Assembly (NCBI GenBank): GCA_028713125.1
Contig: JAQTOU010000001.1
Location: 514,273-578,272, forward strand
Length of the DNA: 64,000 nucleotides
Reading direction: 5' to 3'
Source of the DNA: Elusimicrobiales bacterium
GTDB taxonomy: Bacteria; Elusimicrobiota; Elusimicrobia; Elusimicrobiales; UBA9959
The notes beneath the pieces were generated by a model. It ran no database searches and was not told where the DNA came from. It saw nothing but the letters and a program-made list of their open reading frames with translations. The stretch's first letter is position 1, and the number at the start of each line of letters is the position of its first letter. This document shows, in pieces, positions 14,639 to 23,472 of this stretch. Position numbers and translations under genes: made by a program.

Positions 14639-15126
14639 AGTTTTCCCGCTCCCTGGCTCCCGACCCCCGACTCCCGACTCTTATGCCCGTCTTTCTCGTC
14701 CTTCATCCCCAAAGCCATAAGCACCGCCCCGACCGTGATAGCGCTGTCCGCCACGTTGAACACGGCCGGAAAAAAAGAGAAGTCGAAGTAATCCACGACG
14801 AAACCGTAGGCGATGCGGTCGTAGATATTCCCCAGCGCGCCGCCCAGGACCAGCGCCAGCCCGAGGGAGGCCGCCCGGCCGTTGGCCTCTATGCGCCGCC
14901 GCAGGTACAGAAGCACGGCCACAAGCGCCGCGCTGAAGACAAGGAAGAACAGGTTGCTGTCGCTGAACATCCCGAAAGCCACGCCGGTATTCTGGGCGTA
15001 GGTCAGGTGGAAGAAAGACAGGACTTCGACGGATCTGTAAAAGACCGTCTTCAGCACCCAGGCCTTGGAGGCCCGGTCGAGCAGGAATACGGCGAGTATG
15101 ATGGCCGGTACGGCTAGTTTCCTCAT
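14635..15126 (-). CDS. lspA: Lipoprotein signal peptidase (prolipoprotein signal peptidase II)
   Basis: 163 residues with four transmembrane helices. The aspartyl dyad is present: D103 in GNIYDRI and D127 in NVADSAI. It cleaves lipoprotein signal peptides at the inner membrane, and the neighbouring TPR and metalloprotease genes encode likely substrates. The start is ATG 15126, overlapping the ileS stop as ATGA; a much longer open frame upstream is an ileS shadow. The C-terminal tail (SRESGVGSQGAGKL) is encoded by a GTCGGGAG-type tandem repeat at 14648-14680 and looks like a recent addition. Confidence 0.95.
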   Translation of the reverse strand: MRKLAVPAIILAVFLLDRASKAWVLKTVFYRSVEVLSFFHLTYAQNTGVAFGMFSDSNLFFLVFSAALVAVLLYLRRRIEANGRAASLGLALVLGGALGNIYDRIAYGFVVDYFDFSFFPAVFNVADSAITVGAVLMALGMKDEKDGHKSRESGVGSQGAGKL

Positions 15127-17945
15127 CCTTTGGGCGCGTCCTCCATTGCTTTGGCGCAGCGGCCGCAGACCCCGGCATGGGCCGTATTGGAGCCGATATC
15201 GCGGCGCCACTGCCAGCAGCGGGGGCACTTCGCCCCCTCGGCCTTGCTGACTTTCACTTCGAGCTCGGGGGCGGCGGCGTCGAATTCCACGGCGGCCTCG
15301 GATACTATGGCCACCTGCGGCCAGAGCGGGAGCACGGATTCGAGCAAAGCTTTCATTTCGGGCTTGGACGTGCGGAGGATTATCCGGGCCTCGAGCGAAG
15401 AGCCCACGGCGCCGGTCTTGCGGACTTCCTCGATGGCCTTTGTTACGGTCTCGCGCACCGACATCAGCTTCGCCCAGCGCTCCAGGAGGGCCTGGTCGGC
15501 CCAGGAAGCGGGGAGTTTGGGATAGTCGGCCAGGAAGACGCTCTCTTCCAGCGACGGGTCGATCTCGGTCCTGGCGGTCTTCCACGCTTCCTCGGCGGTG
15601 AAAGACAGCACGGGGGCGCTCATCTTCAGCACGGCGGTGAGGATGTCGTGCAGCACGGTCTGCGCCGAGCGGCGCTCGGGCGAGTCGGGGCTGAAGGTGT
15701 AGAGCCGGTCCTTGAGCGAGTCCAGGTAGAAGGCGGAGAGGTCCAGGATGCAGAAGTCGGCCACGGCCCTGATGGCCGGGCGGAACTGGTAGTTCTCGTA
15801 ATGCTGCTGCACCGCGGCCGCGGTGACGGCCAGGCGGGCGCGGATATAGCGGTCCGTCTCCACCAGCTTGTCGTCGGGGACGCGGTGTTTGGCCGGGTTG
15901 AAGTCGCTGAGGTTGCCAAGCAGGTAGCGCACCGTATTGCGGATCTTGCGGTAGGTGTCGATGGTCCCGGAGAGGATCTTCTCGGAGATGCGGATATCGT
16001 CGCCGTAGTCGCACAGCGCGGTCCAGAGGCGCAGGATCTCGGCGCCGTATTTCTGGATTACTTCCTGCGGGGCGAGGACATTGCCGGTGGATTTGTGCAT
16101 CGCGCGGCCCTGTTCGTCCAGGACCATGCCGTGGGTCAGCACGGCTTTGAACGGCGGGTGGCCGTTCAGCGCCACCGACGGGATGAGCGAGGTCTGGAAC
16201 CAGCCGCGGTGCTGGTCGGAGCCCTCCAGGTAGAGGTCGGCCGGGAAGAAGTCGCCGGCGCCCAGCATGCCGCCTTTCAGGACGGCGTACCAGGAGACGC
16301 CGGAATCAAGCCAGACGTCCATGATGTCTTTCTCTTTGGAGAACTTCTCTCCGCCGCAGGAGCATTTCTGCCCGGGCTCCATCAGTTTCTCGACGGGCTC
16401 GGAGAACCAGAAATCGCTGCCTTCGGCGCGGACGCGGTCTTCCATCCGCTTGAGGAAGGCGTAATCCTCCTGGACCTTGCCGCATTCTTTGCAGTAGACG
16501 GCCAAAATCGGCGTGCCCCAGTAGCGCTGGCGCGAGAGGCACCAGTCCGGGCGGGTCTTGAGCATGCCGGTCATGCGGCCGTGGCTGGCGGCCGGGATCC
16601 AGTCGACCCCGTCGGCCTCTTTCATGAGCTTTTCGCGCAGGCCGTCGCGGTCGATGGTCAGGAACCACTGCTCGGTGGCGCGGAAGATCACGGGCTGCTT
16701 GCAGCGCCAGCAGTGCGGGTAGCTGTGCTCGATCTTCTTCAGGGCCAGGAGCAGGCCGTCGGCCTTCAGGGTCTCCACGACTTTATCGTTGGACTCGAAG
16801 ACTTTCATCCCTTCGAAGATCCCGGCGTCGGAGTTGAACTTCCCGTCCTCTTTGACGGGGCAGAAGATATCGAGGCCGTGCTTCTTGCCGGCGTGGAAGT
16901 CTTCTTCGCCGTGGCCGGGGGCGATATGCACGATGCCGGTGCCGGTGGACATGTCCACGAAATCGGTGGTGATTATAGGGCGCGTGAAGCGGCGGGCTTC
17001 CGGGAGATGCGCCGCGAGGCAATGGTGGTACTTCAGGCCCACCAGTTTTTCGCCGGGGATAAGGTCGCCTTTCACGGCTTCCAGGCCGGTGGCGGCCAGG
17101 AAAGCGTCGGCAAGCTTGTCGGCGACTATGAGGTACTGCCCGCCGGTCTCCAGCACGCGGTAGTCCTCCGTCTTCGACACGGCCGCGGCCATATTGGAGG
17201 GCAGCGTCCAGGGCGTGGTGGTCCAGATCACGATGGAGGCGCGGTTCTTCGCCACGGCGGCCAGGCCGTCGGGCAAGGTCTCAAGCGGGAAGCGGACGTA
17301 GATCGAAGGGGAGGTCTTGTCCTTGTACTCGACCTCGGCGTCGGCGAGGGCGGTCTCGCAGGAGACGCACCAGTAGATGGTTTTCTTGTCGCGGTGGATG
17401 TGGCCCTGCTCGAGCAGCTCGCGGAAGGCCTTTATCACCGTGGCCTCGTACTCGTTGGTCATGGTGATATAGGGCTTGTCCCAGGCGCCCAGCACGCCCA
17501 GGCGCTTGAACTCCGTGCGCTGCAGGTCGAGGAAGCGGGCGGCGAATTCGCGCGCGCTGCGGCGGAAAGCGGGGATGTCGTCGATGTGGCGCTTGCCCAT
17601 CTTCATTTCTTTCAGGAGGGCCTGCTCGATAGGGAGGCCGTGGCAGTCCCAGCCGGGGACGTAAGGGGCGAGGAAGCCGAGCATCGAGCGGGACTTCACG
17701 ATGATGTCCTTGAGGATCTTGTTGAAAGCGTGGCCGATATGGATATGGCCGTTGGCGTAGGGCGGGCCGTCGTGCAGGACGTAGGGCTTTGCGCCGCGGC
17801 GCTTCTCGAGCATCCTGCCGTAAAGGTCCATTTTCTCCCAGGCCTCGAGAATGCCGGGCTCTTTCTGGGTGAGGTCCCCCCTCATTGAGAAAGAGGTGGT
17901 CGGCAGGAAGACGGTTTTTGAATAATCTGTGTTCTGAGTGGTCAT
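15123..17945 (-). CDS. ileS: Isoleucyl-tRNA synthetase
   Basis: 940 residues, the bacterial class with a C-terminal zinc finger. The HIGH-type motif is H67-IHIGH; the editing domain carries TTPWTLPSN and the GHGEEDF segment; the KMSKS loop reads AMHKSTGN, so the first K-M is replaced. The C-terminal CPRCWQW...CGRC finger is intact. It charges tRNA-Ile in the cytoplasm. It is first in the minus-strand run ileS-lspA-TPR-GT-C, and the ileS-lspA pairing is common in bacteria. Confidence 0.97.
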   Translation of the reverse strand: MTTQNTDYSKTVFLPTTSFSMRGDLTQKEPGILEAWEKMDLYGRMLEKRRGAKPYVLHDGPPYANGHIHIGHAFNKILKDIIVKSRSMLGFLAPYVPGWDCHGLPIEQALLKEMKMGKRHIDDIPAFRRSAREFAARFLDLQRTEFKRLGVLGAWDKPYITMTNEYEATVIKAFRELLEQGHIHRDKKTIYWCVSCETALADAEVEYKDKTSPSIYVRFPLETLPDGLAAVAKNRASIVIWTTTPWTLPSNMAAAVSKTEDYRVLETGGQYLIVADKLADAFLAATGLEAVKGDLIPGEKLVGLKYHHCLAAHLPEARRFTRPIITTDFVDMSTGTGIVHIAPGHGEEDFHAGKKHGLDIFCPVKEDGKFNSDAGIFEGMKVFESNDKVVETLKADGLLLALKKIEHSYPHCWRCKQPVIFRATEQWFLTIDRDGLREKLMKEADGVDWIPAASHGRMTGMLKTRPDWCLSRQRYWGTPILAVYCKECGKVQEDYAFLKRMEDRVRAEGSDFWFSEPVEKLMEPGQKCSCGGEKFSKEKDIMDVWLDSGVSWYAVLKGGMLGAGDFFPADLYLEGSDQHRGWFQTSLIPSVALNGHPPFKAVLTHGMVLDEQGRAMHKSTGNVLAPQEVIQKYGAEILRLWTALCDYGDDIRISEKILSGTIDTYRKIRNTVRYLLGNLSDFNPAKHRVPDDKLVETDRYIRARLAVTAAAVQQHYENYQFRPAIRAVADFCILDLSAFYLDSLKDRLYTFSPDSPERRSAQTVLHDILTAVLKMSAPVLSFTAEEAWKTARTEIDPSLEESVFLADYPKLPASWADQALLERWAKLMSVRETVTKAIEEVRKTGAVGSSLEARIILRTSKPEMKALLESVLPLWPQVAIVSEAAVEFDAAAPELEVKVSKAEGAKCPRCWQWRRDIGSNTAHAGVCGRCAKAMEDAPKG

Positions 17946-18040
17946 TTGCGAAGTCCTTTATAAATAGAAGTATAAATTATACAAAAAACCGCGCCCGCCC
18001 GCCGCCCATGTGCTACAATTATGGGATGACAGGAACAAAT

Positions 18041-18613
18041 ATGTTTTTTAAGAACGCCCACTGCCTGGTGACCGACCACGGCTCCCCTCTAGCCGACGAT
18101 ATAGAGCGCCAGGAGTACCTGCGCCTGCTTGAAAAAGCGAAAAAAGAATTCGGCCTTGAAATGCCGGCCTACGCCCTGCTGCCGGGCCGCGCGCTCGTTT
18201 ATTTCATCACCCCCGGCGCCGACCTGCACTCCGTGATGGGCGCTTTCGGCAGGGAGAAGACCCTGCCGGGCTACGCCGCCGGCCGCTGCAAGTACAAGCT
18301 GGTCCAGCCCGAAAAATACGCCGCCGCCCTGGCCCGCTTCATCCACCAGGCCCCGGTGAAGGAAAACCTCTCGGCCAGGCCCGAGGATTACCGCTGGTCA
18401 AGCGCCGGGCAGTATTTGGGCCTGGCCGAAGGCCCCGCCGACAAAGCGGCCGTCCTCAGGACCTTCGCGGAGGACGCGGGCGAGGCCCTCGCTAAATATA
18501 CGGCTTTCATGGCCGAGCCGGTGCCGGGCAAATTATGGCGCCCCTTCGACAAGAACAGGGACGCCGTGCTGGGCGACCGCGAGTTCACCGCGGTCCATTC
18601 CCCCCATAATTAA
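18041..18613 (+). CDS. Degenerate RAYT/Y1-transposase-like protein (catalytic site lost)
   Basis: About 190 residues. The back half reads ARFIHQAPVKENLSARPEDYRWSSAGQYLG, the RAYT-type signature usually written Y-I-H-x-N-P-V...P-x-D-Y-x-W-S-S. The front half keeps the fold outline (HCLVTDHGSPL, RQEYLRLLEKAKKEFGLEMPAYALLPG), but the HUH motif is replaced by RALVYFI and the tyrosine helix by MGAFGREKTLPGY. The frame is open and uninterrupted, which argues for a retained, non-transposase DNA-binding role. ATG 18041 has AGGA upstream; ATG 18026 lies at the predicted transcription start of a TACAAT box (18014-18019) and is possible. Confidence 0.75.
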   Translation: MFFKNAHCLVTDHGSPLADDIERQEYLRLLEKAKKEFGLEMPAYALLPGRALVYFITPGADLHSVMGAFGREKTLPGYAAGRCKYKLVQPEKYAAALARFIHQAPVKENLSARPEDYRWSSAGQYLGLAEGPADKAAVLRTFAEDAGEALAKYTAFMAEPVPGKLWRPFDKNRDAVLGDREFTAVHSPHN

Positions 18614-18659
18614 TAAAATTTTATATACTCTTAAAAACGCGGGTGCGGAGGTTAATTTT

Positions 18660-18914
18660 ATGGATACTACACTTCTAACTGTTTGCGTGGTCGTTGTGAC
18701 GCTGGCTTTCGTGGCGCTGGTGGTGCAGGCCGTCCTTACGCTGCAGCAGGTGCGCCATACGGCCAAGGCCGTGGAGTACCTGGCCCTGAACGCCGACGGC
18801 AAGCTGACGGCGCTCGACCCCGTCATCGGGGCGGTCAAATCCGTCTCCGGCGCGGTCTCGAGCGGCTGGTTCAAGCTCGCCCAGACCGTCTACGGGCTCT
18901 TCTCGAGGGAATAA
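18660..18914 (+). CDS. Small single-pass membrane protein
   Basis: 84 residues. A strong N-terminal transmembrane helix (LLTVCVVVVTLAFVALVVQAVL) is followed by an amphipathic helix (TLQQVRHTAKAVEYLALN) and a short C-terminal region with VIGAVKSVSGAVSSGW. The layout resembles short DUF948-type proteins. GGAGG lies 8 nt before the ATG. Its TAA stop touches the start of the cyclic-nucleotide-binding gene (stop 18912-18914, next ATG 18915), so the two are made together. Function unknown. Confidence 0.7.
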   Translation: MDTTLLTVCVVVVTLAFVALVVQAVLTLQQVRHTAKAVEYLALNADGKLTALDPVIGAVKSVSGAVSSGWFKLAQTVYGLFSRE

Positions 18915-19406
18915 ATGCGACTGCTGAATATCCTGAACCGCATCTACGACGAGGAGATCCTCGCGAAGCTGACCTTTCTTAAAAGCATCAAGCTCTTCGA
19001 CGGAATAAAGAAGCGCCAGCTGATCCACGTGCTCGAGAGCCTGCAGGAGCGCACCTACCTCAAGGGCGAGACCCTCTTCGCCCAGGGCGACATAGGCCGC
19101 GCGCTCTTCATCGTCTTCGACGGCAATATCGCCCTCTCCCGCCTGGACCCGGTCACGCAGAAGAGCTCGGTGATAGCCCAGGTGCACCCGGGCGAGTTCT
19201 TCGGCGAGATGGCCCTGCTGGAGGAAATGCCCCGCACCGCCACCGCGCACGCCACCGAGGACACCAAGGTTTTCATGCTCTTCAAGATAAAGCTGGAGTC
19301 GCTTCTTTTCGCGCGCCCGACGATAGGCGTGGTGATAGCGGCGCAGCTGGCCAAGATCCTCTCCGCCCGCCTGAGGGCAATCATAGAGAAGCCGACAGAG
19401 GGATAA
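18915..19406 (+). CDS. Cyclic-nucleotide-binding domain protein without HTH
   Basis: 163 residues. Residues about 25-140 form one Crp/cNMP beta-roll: LFDGIKKRQLIHVLE, GETLFAQGDIGRALFIVFDG, and the phosphate-binding-cassette region FFGEMALLEEMPRTATAHA, where the E...R pair is conserved. No DNA-binding HTH follows, only a helix (ARLRAIIEKPTEG). It is probably a cytoplasmic ligand sensor acting on a partner protein, most simply the membrane proteins encoded on either side. The ligand is not certain from sequence. Confidence 0.85.
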   Translation: MRLLNILNRIYDEEILAKLTFLKSIKLFDGIKKRQLIHVLESLQERTYLKGETLFAQGDIGRALFIVFDGNIALSRLDPVTQKSSVIAQVHPGEFFGEMALLEEMPRTATAHATEDTKVFMLFKIKLESLLFARPTIGVVIAAQLAKILSARLRAIIEKPTEG

Positions 19407-19412
19407 GAGAAC

Positions 19413-20489
19413 GTGCAGACAGAAACCCAGAACAAGGTAAGCTACGCGCAGTTCATCCTCCCGGTCTCCATAGGCCTGGCGGCGGTCTACTTCATCGTCC
19501 TGGCGAAAGCCGCGATCTTCCCCTTCATCCTGAGCGCGGCGCTGGCCTACGTCCTCAGCCCGATCATAAAATACTTCGAGGTGCGCGGGATAAAGCGCAC
19601 TTACGCGGTGGCCGGGCTCTATCTCGGCGCCGGGGCGCTGATCTTCATAATCGTTTACGTGCTCATGAGCCTGCTGTCCGTGGAACTCGAATCGCTGAAG
19701 CAGGACTGGCCCTCCTACGCCGGGCGCTTCCAGGCTTTCGTGATGAAATTCAACACCAAGCTGGTCAAGGACTATCCCTTCCTCTCCTCGCTGCGCCTGG
19801 AGCAGAAGCTGGATCATTTGCTCGAGCTGGTCCCGCAGCTCATCCTTTCCGTCCTGCCGATGATGACGCTGCTCTTCATCGTGCCTTTCATAACTTTCTT
19901 CATGCTGGTGGGCGGCGCCGGCATCCTGGACTACCTGGTGGACCATCTGCCCGCGCGCCACGCCGAGATCATCCACCACATCGCCTCGCGCATAGACGGC
20001 TCGCTCGGCAACTACCTGCGCGGCATCCTGACGGAAGCCTTCGTCATCTTCCTGATAACCTTCACCGGCCTGCTGCTGATGAACCTGAACTACGCGGCCG
20101 TCATCGCGATCACCATCGGCCTCTCCAGCCTGGTGCCCTACCTGGGCGCTATCGTCGGGGCGGTGCTTTCCTCCATCGTGGCCTACCTGCAGTTCGGGGC
20201 CCTGCTCCCGATCATCAAGCTCCTCGCTTTTTTCACCGGCATCCGCTTCTTCGACGACTGGTTCCTGCAGCCCTATATCATGAAGAAAGCCGTGGACCTC
20301 AACCCCGCGATCATCCTGCTGGCCCTGATGGCCGGCGCGGAGATCGGCGGGATCTGGGGCGTGATCTTCTCGATCCCGGTCACCTGCATCATCAAGGAGA
20401 TCATGCAGATCGCCATCGAGCTGCAGGAGACCGAGTTCCGCTGGAAGCCCAAGCCGGAGCCGACACGCGTCAGCATCCCGTACACTTAA
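19413..20489 (+). CDS. AI-2E family transporter
   Basis: 358 residues with about eight hydrophobic segments. Family traits are FPFILSAALAYVLSPIIKYFE near the N-terminus, the central soluble loop (ESLKQDWPSYAGRF to LDHLLELVPQ), and the C-terminal FLIT, GLSSLVPYLGAIVG and RFFDDWFLQPYIMKKAVDLNP motifs. PF01594 members export small molecules or exchange ions; the substrate here is unknown. The start is GTG at 19413, 6 nt after the sensor gene, and the ribosome site is weak. A terminator follows. Confidence 0.88.
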   Translation: MQTETQNKVSYAQFILPVSIGLAAVYFIVLAKAAIFPFILSAALAYVLSPIIKYFEVRGIKRTYAVAGLYLGAGALIFIIVYVLMSLLSVELESLKQDWPSYAGRFQAFVMKFNTKLVKDYPFLSSLRLEQKLDHLLELVPQLILSVLPMMTLLFIVPFITFFMLVGGAGILDYLVDHLPARHAEIIHHIASRIDGSLGNYLRGILTEAFVIFLITFTGLLLMNLNYAAVIAITIGLSSLVPYLGAIVGAVLSSIVAYLQFGALLPIIKLLAFFTGIRFFDDWFLQPYIMKKAVDLNPAIILLALMAGAEIGGIWGVIFSIPVTCIIKEIMQIAIELQETEFRWKPKPEPTRVSIPYT

Positions 20490-20503
20490 GCCCTTTCCCG
20501 GCA

Positions 20504-20536
20504 AATAAAAAAGGCGCCCTGAAGCGCCTTTTTTTA
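20504..20536. terminator. Bidirectional terminator
   Basis: AAAAAAGGCGC...GCGCCTTTTTTT between the convergent AI-2E gene (ends 20489) and response-regulator gene (ends 20551). Confidence 0.85.
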
Positions 20537-20550
20537 TTGTCGGCCGGACT

Positions 20551-20928
20551 CTATTTTTTTATAGCTTTCGCGATCTCGGCGCGCATCATGTCCACGGGGC
20601 AGGGCTTCTGCAGGAAGCCTTTCACGTTCGATTCCTGCTTGAAGATCTGTTCAGTGGAAGGGTCGAAGTGGCTGGCCGTCATGACCAGGATCGGGATGTT
20701 CTTGACCTCTTCGTCGGAAAGGAGCATCCGCATCAGCTCCAGGCCGGAGACGCGGGGCATCATCACGTCCATCAAAATGATGTCGGGCTTGACCAGGCGG
20801 GCCTGGTCGAAGCCGTCCTTGCCATCGGTGGCGGTGTGCACCTCGTAGTCGTCCGTGCCCAGCGCCATCTGCGCCAGCTGCAGGAAGTTCAGGTTGTCGT
20901 CCACCACGAGCACGCGTATTTTAGCCAT
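20551..20928 (-). CDS. Stand-alone response regulator receiver (CheY-like)
   Basis: 125 residues consisting of a receiver domain only. The acidic pair is D10-D11 (VVDDN), the phosphoacceptor D54 (ILMDVMMP), the switch Thr lies in LVMTAS and the Lys is K108 (FLQKP). It has no output domain and should act by protein contact. The true start is ATG 20928; an open frame continuing upstream runs through tRNA-Leu and is not coding. It may be cotranscribed with that tRNA. No histidine kinase is nearby. Confidence 0.9.
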   Translation of the reverse strand: MAKIRVLVVDDNLNFLQLAQMALGTDDYEVHTATDGKDGFDQARLVKPDIILMDVMMPRVSGLELMRMLLSDEEVKNIPILVMTASHFDPSTEQIFKQESNVKGFLQKPCPVDMMRAEIAKAIKK

Positions 20929-20955
20929 ATTAATGTATACCTGATAAAAGCCGGA

Positions 20956-21039
20956 TGGGCAAGGAGGGAATCGAACCCTCATGATCGTGAGATCGCAGGT
21001 TTTTGAGACCTGTGCGTCTACCAATTCCGCCACTTGCCC
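20956..21039 (-). tRNA. tRNA-Leu (CAA)
   Basis: 84 nt with a long variable arm. The acceptor GGGCAAG pairs with CTTGCCC, discriminator A; the anticodon loop CTCAAAA gives CAA. The 3' CCA is not encoded. Confidence 0.93.
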
Positions 21040-21060
21040 GCACCGCTATTCTACAAAATT

Positions 21061-21774
21061 TTACTTCGCGGCCGCGGCCGCCCGGAGGCCGAGCAGGTCG
21101 TCCAGGCGCACCGGCTTCAGGCCTTTCTTTTTGGCTTCCTGCAAAATGGCTTCGGTGATGCGGAGGTTCTTCTCTTTGACCTTCCCCCCGCCGTCGTGCA
21201 TCAGGATTATCGCGCCGGGCTTTACGGCCTTAAGGTATTCCGCCGTCATCTTTTCCTCGGAGAGCCTGGTCCAGTCGCTGCCGTAGGTCCAGTTGACGAT
21301 AGCGTAGCCCAGCCTGCCGGCGACCTGGCGCACCCAGGGTTTGTCGTAGCCGTTGGGCATGCGCAGCACCGTAGTACGGACGCCCGAGGCTTTTTCTATG
21401 GCCGCTTCGGCCCTTTCGAGCTCTCTCTTTAGTATCGCCTCGTGGTCCGGGGCCTTCCCGGTCTTGGGCCAGAACATATGGGTATCGGTGTGATTGCACA
21501 CCAGGTGCCCGGCCCCGGCCACTTTTTTTACCCTGTCCGGGTACTGGCGGACATAGGTCCCTACCATGAAGAAAGAAGCCTTCACGCCATGCTTCTCGAG
21601 CAGCTTGAGCAGGTCCTCGGTGATATAGCCGGGCCCGTCGTCATAGGTAAGGGCGAACTCGGCTTTTTTCCGGTCCCCCTCGGCGTAGAATTTGCCCGCG
21701 GGAGAACCGGCCGCCCGGCAGGTCCCGGCCGCGAGCGAAAGAAGGACAACACACATGATGAGGTTTTTTTTCAT
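21061..21774 (-). CDS. Secreted polysaccharide deacetylase (NodB homology)
   Basis: 237 residues with a signal peptide (or lipoprotein-like signal, ...AAGTC). NodB motifs are in place: TYDDGP (D45/D46) with the metal-binding H95 and H99 in HTDTH, RMPNGYDKPW, and ILMHDGGG near the C-terminus. It removes acetyl groups from an N- or O-acetylated surface sugar or peptidoglycan. It follows the ABC permease gene by 4 bp, suggesting a shared transcript with the ABC exporter. Confidence 0.9.
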   Translation of the reverse strand: MKKNLIMCVVLLSLAAGTCRAAGSPAGKFYAEGDRKKAEFALTYDDGPGYITEDLLKLLEKHGVKASFFMVGTYVRQYPDRVKKVAGAGHLVCNHTDTHMFWPKTGKAPDHEAILKRELERAEAAIEKASGVRTTVLRMPNGYDKPWVRQVAGRLGYAIVNWTYGSDWTRLSEEKMTAEYLKAVKPGAIILMHDGGGKVKEKNLRITEAILQEAKKKGLKPVRLDDLLGLRAAAAAK

Positions 21775-21778
21775 ATTT

Positions 21779-23446
21779 TCAGATCTCGTGCTTCTCGAGG
21801 TTCCGGAGCCCGACTTTCCACGGGATATACAGGGCAGCGGAATTCAGGACGAGGAACACGGCGGCGCAGAGGGCCACCGCGCGCATATCCCAGGCGTGGT
21901 CGCGGCCGAGGCGCTCCGCGAAGTGCATCTGCACCGGCCAGGCCTCTACCCCCACCAGCAGCGAGAGGTAGCCCATTGCGCAGGCCATATAGAGGAAGCC
22001 GCCGTAGGAGGATTCGAGCTGGTGGATATTCTCGACGTTAAAATCGGGGAAGATAGCGCCGAAGCCGATGCCCATCACCGTGATCACGACCGCGGCCACG
22101 CCTATGGTGAAGGTGGACAGGACGGAAATGAACAGGTCGGCGTGGAGCAGATAGTTCGAAACGGTGATCAGGATCAGGCCTATCAGCACGGCCGGCAGGA
22201 GCGAGACGGTCAGCTTCTCCCGCATCACGGCGGCCGTGGTCACGGGCGAGGACTTGAGCAGCCAGAAGCTGTTCCCCTCCAGGCTGACCGCCGGGAAGGT
22301 GAAGCGGAGGCCGATCGCGGCCATCACGAAGCCGGCCACCCCGACGTTCAGGAAAGAGACCATGCTCTTGAGGTCCGGCGTGTCGAGCGGCAGCTGGCGG
22401 ATGCTGAAAAGGTAGACGGCGATCAGCGCGCCTATCAAAATTATCTGCGACCAGTAGCGCGCGTCGCGCGCGAGCATCAGGCGGTCTTTCCAGTAAAGCG
22501 TCAGGTAGGAGCGCAGGGCCGGGAATCTCGACGCCAGGCGCTGCTCCGGCAGCGGGGTCCTGCTCCCTTTGAACCTGGGCGAGCTCTGGGCGCCGCTGAA
22601 GCCGCGCATATAGACCAGCCCCGACAGGTAATAGATAAGCCCGTACAGGGCGGCGGCCGCCGCGGTGAGCACGCCGGCGCTCACGGCGAAAGCGGCCCAG
22701 TGCCCGGCGGAATAGGCCACCATGGCCTTGGTCACCCACCAGGAAGGCATATACGGGGCCGTCGGCGACTGCAGATACTGGATATACTGCGCCACGACCT
22801 GCAGAGAGTCCGGGCGCAGGAGCTGCTCCGGCTTTGAAAAGCGGAAGATGACATAGACGAAAGCGACCGAGACGCTGCCAAGCAGCCAGGTGATATCCCG
22901 CGTCTTCGACGAAGGGAAGGCGTACATCACGAGCATGCTGAAAAAGATCCCGACCGCACCCGCCAGCATCACGAAAGGGACCATGAGGAAGAGGTAGGCC
23001 ATGTAAAAGCCGGCGCCCAGCCCTTTAACGCGGCCCAGGGCTATGATATAGGGCAAAATGGCCAGGACCAGCGTCCACGACGAGTAGAACACCGTCTCCA
23101 GCGCTTTATCCAGGAAGATGAAGCGCAGGTCCAGCGGCGTAGAGAAGAGGAACTTGAGGTCGAAGGAATAATAAAGCGTGCTCATCGAGATGATGATGGA
23201 GGAGACGATGACCATGGAGAAGGTCATGAGCAGCACCATGGAGGTGAGCTTCCAGGAAAGCATCGGCCCGATGAGCTGCACGCCCTCCAGGTAGGTGAGA
23301 AGGCGCCAGAACCCGCTGTAGAGCGCCGCGAGCATCAGCAGGCCGACGGCGGCGAACATAAGGTTCTTCACCAAGTGCCAGCCCCGCAGGGCGCGCAGGG
23401 TGTTGAAGAACGTTGTGGCTTTCCTTTGTATGAGGATATTGAACAT
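21779..23446 (-). CDS. ABC exporter permease subunit
   Basis: 555 residues with about twelve to fourteen hydrophobic segments and no nucleotide-binding domain. The N-terminal TFFNTLRALRGWHLVKN and the FDLKFLFSTPLDLRFIF segment resemble the 'putative ABC exporter' (PF16949) family; EGNSFWLLKSSPV is also typical. It pairs with the ATPase encoded 26 bp upstream. The cargo is unknown, and the deacetylase downstream hints at an envelope polymer. Confidence 0.8.
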   Translation of the reverse strand: MFNILIQRKATTFFNTLRALRGWHLVKNLMFAAVGLLMLAALYSGFWRLLTYLEGVQLIGPMLSWKLTSMVLLMTFSMVIVSSIIISMSTLYYSFDLKFLFSTPLDLRFIFLDKALETVFYSSWTLVLAILPYIIALGRVKGLGAGFYMAYLFLMVPFVMLAGAVGIFFSMLVMYAFPSSKTRDITWLLGSVSVAFVYVIFRFSKPEQLLRPDSLQVVAQYIQYLQSPTAPYMPSWWVTKAMVAYSAGHWAAFAVSAGVLTAAAAALYGLIYYLSGLVYMRGFSGAQSSPRFKGSRTPLPEQRLASRFPALRSYLTLYWKDRLMLARDARYWSQIILIGALIAVYLFSIRQLPLDTPDLKSMVSFLNVGVAGFVMAAIGLRFTFPAVSLEGNSFWLLKSSPVTTAAVMREKLTVSLLPAVLIGLILITVSNYLLHADLFISVLSTFTIGVAAVVITVMGIGFGAIFPDFNVENIHQLESSYGGFLYMACAMGYLSLLVGVEAWPVQMHFAERLGRDHAWDMRAVALCAAVFLVLNSAALYIPWKVGLRNLEKHEI

Positions 23447-23472
23447 GATGAAGGCGCCCGCCGCGCCCGGGG

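Noticed and set aside
14635-16014. 459-codon reading of lspA
   Set aside because: The upstream part is an out-of-frame shadow of ileS; LspA begins at 15126 with the usual first helix.
15177-17888. 903-codon + strand open frame
   Set aside because: Antisense to ileS with a His/Gly/Ala-rich translation and no motif.
20929-21033. Longer N-terminus for the response regulator
   Set aside because: The extension is read through tRNA-Leu and has no ribosome site.
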